From Roseovarius sp. (GTDB lineage: Bacteria > Pseudomonadota > Alphaproteobacteria > Rhodobacterales > Rhodobacteraceae), in assembly GCA_023260815.1 (NCBI GenBank), contig JALQUE010000150.1, positions 1 through 8,217 of the forward strand: DNA of 8,217 bases, given 5' to 3'. The notes under the pieces were generated by a model. It ran no database searches. It saw only the letters and a program-made list of their open reading frames with translations, and had not been told where the DNA came from. Made by a program: the position numbers and the translations under genes. Positions 5,773 through 8,217 of this stretch are shown piece after piece (within the stretch, counting starts at the first letter, position 1; the number at the start of each line of letters is the position of its first letter).

Positions 5773-6756
5773 CTAGTCCAGCCCAGCCAGTGCGCGGGTC
5801 TGCGCCCAGATGGCCGGGTCCAGCGTCACCGGATCGGCGGGCGTCTTGCCCTGCCCCGGCATCCGCGCGCCCGCGTCCAGCGCGACACCGGCCTCGACCT
5901 GCGCCAGACGGTCGAAAAAGGCCCCCGACAGATCGGGATCCATCAGCAGGTAATACTGTCCCAGATCATGCGGCGGGCCATCGGGCGCCTTGAGGGGCAT
6001 CACATCGCGGCTGACCACGCCGCCGGTCATGCCCGCGGCCAGCACTTCGGCCATCAGGCCAAAGCCCCAGCCCTTGTAGCCCCCCATGCTGACCAGAGAT
6101 CCGGCCAGCGCGGCCTCGGGATCGGTGGTGGGCTGGCCTTGGGCATCGACGGCCCAGCCTTCGGGGATCGCCTCGCCCGCGGCTTTGGCCATGGTGATCT
6201 TTCCAAGAGCCACGGTCGTGGTGGACTGGTCGAACTGCATGGCGATGCCGCCCTGCCCGTCGGGCACAGAAAAGGCGATCGGGTTGGTGCCGATCACCCG
6301 CGTCTTGCCGCCGGGGGGCGCCACGATGGGCGAGGCATTGGTCAGACCAAGCCCGATCAACCCGGCACGCGCGATCTGTTCGGTGAAAAACCCCAGCGAG
6401 GTGCAGGTATGGGCATGGCCCACCGCAAGGCTGGCCACGCCGCAGGCGCGCGCGGCCTCGACCGCCTGCGGAAGCGCGCGGGCAAAGGCGGGCTGGGCAA
6501 AGCCGAAGCCGGCATCGACCGCGACCACGCCGGGGCGGGGCTGCGTCACGACAGGCGCGGCGTCGCCCTTGACGCGACCGGTTTCCAGCTGTTTGCAATA
6601 GCTTTCGAGGTAGTAGAGCCCGCAAATCCGGTTCCCGACACTTTCGGCGACACGCACCGCACGGGCCACTTCGGCGGCGATCCAGTCCTGCGCGCCATGA
6701 CGCATCAGCGCGGCCTTGGTGGTCTGTTCGATCTCGTCAAGGCTTACGGCGGGCAT
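5773..6756 (-). CDS. Ldh family NAD(P)-dependent oxidoreductase
   Basis: A 327-residue cytoplasmic enzyme of the malate/L-lactate dehydrogenase type 2 family (Ldh_2), which reduces 2-oxo or imino acids with NAD(P)H. Relatives include malate, ureidoglycolate, sulfolactate and piperideine-2-carboxylate enzymes. ATG 6756 fits: a GGAG lies 7 nt upstream, and the protein then opens with the family's first helix, VSLDEIEQTTKAALMRHGA. Upstream in-frame codons run into hairpin DNA. Conserved blocks are VAVDAGFGFAQPA (78-90), GHAHTCTSLGFFTEQIARAG (113-132), LTNASPIVAPPGG (138-150), the cofactor-site IGTNPIAF (155-162), and GGYKGWGFGLMAEVLAAGMTGG (225-246). Oddly, the usual N-terminal SHG catalytic motif is replaced by RICG at 43-46, which suggests a distinct subfamily. 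Substrate cannot be assigned. Its stop is 12 bp from the 12-bp repeat array. It is on the same strand as the cytochrome cluster but is separated from it by that array. Confidence 0.9.
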   Translation of the reverse strand: MPAVSLDEIEQTTKAALMRHGAQDWIAAEVARAVRVAESVGNRICGLYYLESYCKQLETGRVKGDAAPVVTQPRPGVVAVDAGFGFAQPAFARALPQAVEAARACGVASLAVGHAHTCTSLGFFTEQIARAGLIGLGLTNASPIVAPPGGKTRVIGTNPIAFSVPDGQGGIAMQFDQSTTTVALGKITMAKAAGEAIPEGWAVDAQGQPTTDPEAALAGSLVSMGGYKGWGFGLMAEVLAAGMTGGVVSRDVMPLKAPDGPPHDLGQYYLLMDPDLSGAFFDRLAQVEAGVALDAGARMPGQGKTPADPVTLDPAIWAQTRALAGLD

Positions 6757-6796
6757 GGGCGTCTCCGGGTGGGTCACGGTGTTTGGGGGTCGCGGC

Positions 6797-6825
6797 ACCA
6801 TGCTGGGCGGGGCGGCAGAGGTCAA
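6797..6825 (-). promoter_or_regulatory. Candidate promoter for the Ldh-family gene
   Basis: On the minus strand TTGACC (6825-6820) is followed after 17 bp by CATGGT (6802-6797), 40-70 bp upstream of ATG 6756. The -35 is a good match (5 of 6); the -10 is poor, as is common in GC-rich alphaproteobacteria. The transcript from here would exclude the hairpin cluster at 6836-6946. Confidence 0.3.
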
Positions 6826-6835
6826 TTCAAACCTT

Positions 6836-6851
6836 CTGAAATGCGCTTCAG
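6836..6851. other. Small inverted repeat
   Basis: CTGAA (6836-6840) and TTCAG (6847-6851) flank ATGCGC. This is a weak 5-bp stem that forms the Ldh-side edge of the inverted-repeat cluster. Confidence 0.3.
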
Positions 6852-6867
6852 CCTTGGACAAGTGCGG

Positions 6868-6890
6868 CCAAGGTCTTGAAAAGACCTTGG
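6868..6890. repeat. Perfect hairpin 1 (10-bp stem, 3-nt loop)
   Basis: CCAAGGTCTT (6868-6877) pairs perfectly with AAGACCTTGG (6881-6890) around GAA. CCTTGG at 6852-6857 can also pair with the CCAAGG at 6868-6873, so two mutually exclusive foldings exist. It abuts hairpin 2 with no spacer. I have an impression of similar paired hairpins from rhodobacteral intergenic regions but cannot confirm it here. Confidence 0.9.
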
Positions 6891-6915
6891 TCCGGGATTT
6901 TTTGAAAATCCCGGA
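6891..6915. repeat. Perfect hairpin 2 (11-bp stem, 3-nt loop)
   Basis: TCCGGGATTTT (6891-6901) pairs perfectly with AAAATCCCGGA (6905-6915) around TTG. It starts on the base after hairpin 1 ends. A T5 run follows at 6923-6927 on the plus strand, eight bases after the stem, which is too far for a classic intrinsic terminator. Confidence 0.9.
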
Positions 6916-6919
6916 GCGC

Positions 6920-6946
6920 GCGTTTTTCAAAACCCGATAAAAACGC
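6920..6946. repeat. Inverted repeat 3 (8-bp stem, 11-nt loop)
   Basis: GCGTTTTT (6920-6927) pairs with AAAAACGC (6939-6946). It completes a back-to-back series of three inverted repeats over 79 bp between the divergent ldh and small membrane-protein genes, just upstream of the latter's promoter. Confidence 0.8.
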
Positions 6947-6951
6947 CAACC

Positions 6952-6979
6952 ACACCTATCTTGAACAACCAATAGGTGT
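6952..6979. promoter_or_regulatory. Inverted repeat overlapping -35, probable operator
   Basis: ACACCTAT (6952-6959) and ATAGGTGT (6972-6979) are perfect inverted copies, 8 bp each, centre-to-centre 20 bp apart. They flank and enclose the -35 hexamer at 6961-6966, the expected geometry for a dimeric repressor site on two successive helical turns. The regulator is unknown and none is encoded in the window. Confidence 0.45.
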
Positions 6980-6989
6980 CGATTATAAA
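6961..6989 (+). promoter_or_regulatory. Sigma70-like promoter of the small membrane-protein gene
   Basis: TTGAAC (6961-6966, 4 of 6) and TATAAA (6984-6989, 5 of 6) are separated by exactly 17 bp. Transcription would start near 6996, leaving a leader of about 30 nt before ATG 7027. This is the best promoter match in the window. Its presence also argues against the in-frame GTG at 6976 as the start, because that codon lies between the two hexamers. Confidence 0.6.
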
Positions 6990-7026
6990 GCCTACAGCTT
7001 TGGGTTTAATTAGGGTGGGTATCATT

Positions 7027-7482
7027 ATGAGAATTTTTTCAAAAGTAATTGCAGCAATCCTTTTTGGCGCCTTGGCCTCTATTGTAGCCTCTCCGCTGGC
7101 AGCAACATTCATTGATGGCGGTAGAAGCAACTACGTTTTTCTGGCTATTTTTGGGTTTACCCTGCTCGCCGTCTTGTTGGCTCCGACAGGACGTCGTGCA
7201 TGGGGTAGAGGCAGCCTAATTACAGGCGCGCTACTAGTTTCGCTTCCTTTGTTCGTCACAGGACTAAGCGCAAAAGTTGGTTCCGAGATGCTTGAATCCG
7301 CACAAGTGGGCGATGAAACTACAACTGCGATTGGTGCAACACTTGGCGGTGGTTTGATGGTAGGAGCATCAGCATTTTTGGGCTTTATCTTGGGTGGCGT
7401 TTTTCTGATCCTGGGCCTGATTTTGGTTCTCGGAGGTCGCCGAGAAGTTATCGTCGTCAATCAAAAGAACGCCGAACATTAA
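7027..7482 (+). CDS. Unrecognised small membrane protein, AT-rich gene
   Basis: A 151-residue hydrophobic protein I do not recognise. ATG 7027 follows an AGGGTGGG stretch and lies just downstream of a good promoter. Predicted membrane segments are at about 5-25 (VIAAILFGALASIVASPLAA), 36-53, 63-82 and a long Gly-rich one at about 102-136 (small-xxx-small packing, LGGG, LGFILGG), possibly two helices. A short acidic stretch (about 86-98) precedes the last segment, and the tail GRREVIVVNQKNAEH is polar. No haem, metal or enzyme motif is seen. By eye its GC content is near or below half, with many TTT, ATT, TTG, GAA and AAA codons, against a neighbourhood around two thirds GC. That supports acquisition from another source. 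It is a single-gene unit on the plus strand between genes on the minus strand, and converges on lolD with 34 bp between stops. The reading frame is intact, so it is probably expressed. Confidence 0.75.
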   Translation: MRIFSKVIAAILFGALASIVASPLAATFIDGGRSNYVFLAIFGFTLLAVLLAPTGRRAWGRGSLITGALLVSLPLFVTGLSAKVGSEMLESAQVGDETTTAIGATLGGGLMVGASAFLGFILGGVFLILGLILVLGGRREVIVVNQKNAEH

Positions 7483-7516
7483 CGGACTAAATCGTCAGCC
7501 GCCCCCCGGTGCGCCC

Positions 7517-8200
7517 TTATCCCGGCACGACCTGTCCCTGATCCAGCTTGACCACCCGGTCCATCCGCGCCGCCAGCTCGAGGTTATGCGTGGCGATCAG
7601 CGCCGACAGGCCCGTGTCGCGGACAAGCTGCACCAGAGCGCCGAACACCTGATCCGACGTGGCGGGATCGAGATTGCCGGTCGGCTCATCGGCCAAGAGC
7701 AGGCGCGGCGCGTTGGCCAGCGCGCGGCAAAAGGCGACACGCTGCTGTTCGCCGCCCGACATCGCCGAGGGCCTGTGCCCCGAGCGCGGCCCCACGCCGA
7801 CCCGCGTCAGCAGATCGGCGGCACGGGCCTCGGCCTCGGCGCGCGACACGCCATTGGCCAGCTGCGGCAGCACGATATTTTCCAATGCGGTGAATTCCGG
7901 CAGCAGGTGGTGGAACTGGTAGACGAACCCCACCTCCTGACGGCGGGCGACGGTGCGGCGACGATCGCTGAGGCCGGTGTAATCGATGCCGCCGATTTCG
8001 ACTCGTCCGGTATCGGATGTATCGAGCAGCCCCGCGATATGCAGGAGCGTCGATTTGCCCGCCCCCGAGGGCGCCACAAGGGCCACCATCTCGCCGGGGG
8101 CCAGCACAAGATCGGCGTCCGCCAGCACCTGCACCTCGTTTTCGCGGCCCGCATTGTAGGTCTTGGACACGCCCGACAGGCGCAGCATCGCGTCACTCAT
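7517..8200 (-). CDS. lolD: Lipoprotein-releasing ABC transporter ATPase LolD
   Basis: A 227-residue ATPase of the LolCDE complex, which powers extraction of outer-membrane lipoproteins from the inner membrane to LolA. All ABC motifs are in order: Walker A APSGAGKST (43-51), where the first Gly is Ala; Q-loop Q95 in VYQFHHLLPEF, the LolD-type sequence; signature MSGGEQQRVA (147-156); Walker B LLLADE (167-172); D-loop NLD (176-178); H-loop H205 in ATHN. The length is typical. ATG 8200 lies in the end of the upstream permease gene, with an 8-bp overlap, the usual lolC-lolD coupling. An internal ATG (codon 5) just before LRLSG is a less likely alternative. A related MacB-type or FtsE-type ATPase is possible from motifs alone, but the Q-loop sequence and the LolC-like tail upstream favour LolD. 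Confidence 0.93.
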   Translation of the reverse strand: MSDAMLRLSGVSKTYNAGRENEVQVLADADLVLAPGEMVALVAPSGAGKSTLLHIAGLLDTSDTGRVEIGGIDYTGLSDRRRTVARRQEVGFVYQFHHLLPEFTALENIVLPQLANGVSRAEAEARAADLLTRVGVGPRSGHRPSAMSGGEQQRVAFCRALANAPRLLLADEPTGNLDPATSDQVFGALVQLVRDTGLSALIATHNLELAARMDRVVKLDQGQVVPG

Positions 8201-8217
8201 AGCGCAGCGCCTCTACC
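8193..8217 (-). CDS. LolC/E-type permease, C-terminal end only
   Basis: Only the final residues are visible: the minus strand reads V-E-A-L-R-Y-E followed by TGA (8195-8193). LolC/LolE permeases characteristically end in (D)P-x-EALRYE, so this is almost certainly the transmembrane partner of LolD. The stop overlaps the lolD start by 8 bp. Whether it is the LolC or LolE form, or the single fused-type permease, cannot be said from seven residues. Confidence 0.75.

Noticed and set aside
5656..6879. Long plus-strand open frame beginning with W-P-V-F repeats
   Set aside because: It is the 12-bp repeat array read through into the antisense of the Ldh gene. The repeats come from the DNA period, there is no Shine-Dalgarno, and the rest has antisense composition.
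6891..6927. Intrinsic terminator (hairpin 2 plus T5)
   Set aside because: The T-run begins eight bases after the stem, and no plus-strand gene ends upstream of it.
6836..7482. Integron attC site plus gene cassette
   Set aside because: The small gene with nearby palindromes resembles a cassette, but the conserved 7-bp attC core sites (RYYYAAC/GTTRRRY) are not found in the right places, and the palindromes precede the gene rather than follow it.

Overview
The window is GC-rich (by eye mostly about 65% or more), with dense, mostly co-directional gene blocks. The protein set (a class-I-like PPK2, a DUF1007/RcnA-like metal exporter pair, a MATE pump, small c-type cytochromes, an Ldh-family oxidoreductase, LolCD) fits an alphaproteobacterium, most likely of the Rhodobacteraceae/Roseobacter type. 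That placement rests on family resemblance and composition only, with no database search.

Left block, plus strand (1-3502): the C-terminal half of a polyphosphate kinase 2 enters from the left edge. It is followed by a secreted DUF1007 protein and a NicO/RcnA-like nickel/cobalt permease whose genes overlap by 19 bp, and then a MATE efflux transporter. Middle block, minus strand (3521-5586): read in transcription order it holds a secreted DUF3047 protein, a predicted lipoprotein cytochrome c, a second paralogous periplasmic cytochrome c, and a secreted DUF4864 protein. All four products carry export signals, so this looks like a small envelope or periplasmic electron-transfer operon of unknown purpose. 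Its upstream region contains eight near-perfect 12-bp direct repeats (5665-5760). An Ldh-family NAD(P)-dependent dehydrogenase (5773-6756, minus) lies just upstream of those repeats.

Right block (6757-7516): a 270-bp divergent intergenic region is packed with perfect inverted repeats and a good sigma70-like promoter. The promoter drives an AT-rich gene for an unrecognised small multi-spanning membrane protein (7027-7482, plus). Its base and codon use are unlike everything around it, which suggests recent acquisition. The window ends with lolD on the minus strand, preceded by the last eight codons plus overlapping stop of a lolC/E-type permease gene, i.e. the lipoprotein-releasing ABC transporter.

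The genes most worth attention are the twin-cytochrome/DUF3047/DUF4864 cluster, the 12-bp repeat array before it, and the hairpin-rich, AT-rich island between ldh and lolD. No RNA genes, insertion sequences or CRISPR arrays were found, and no gene-free stretch exceeds 300 bp.
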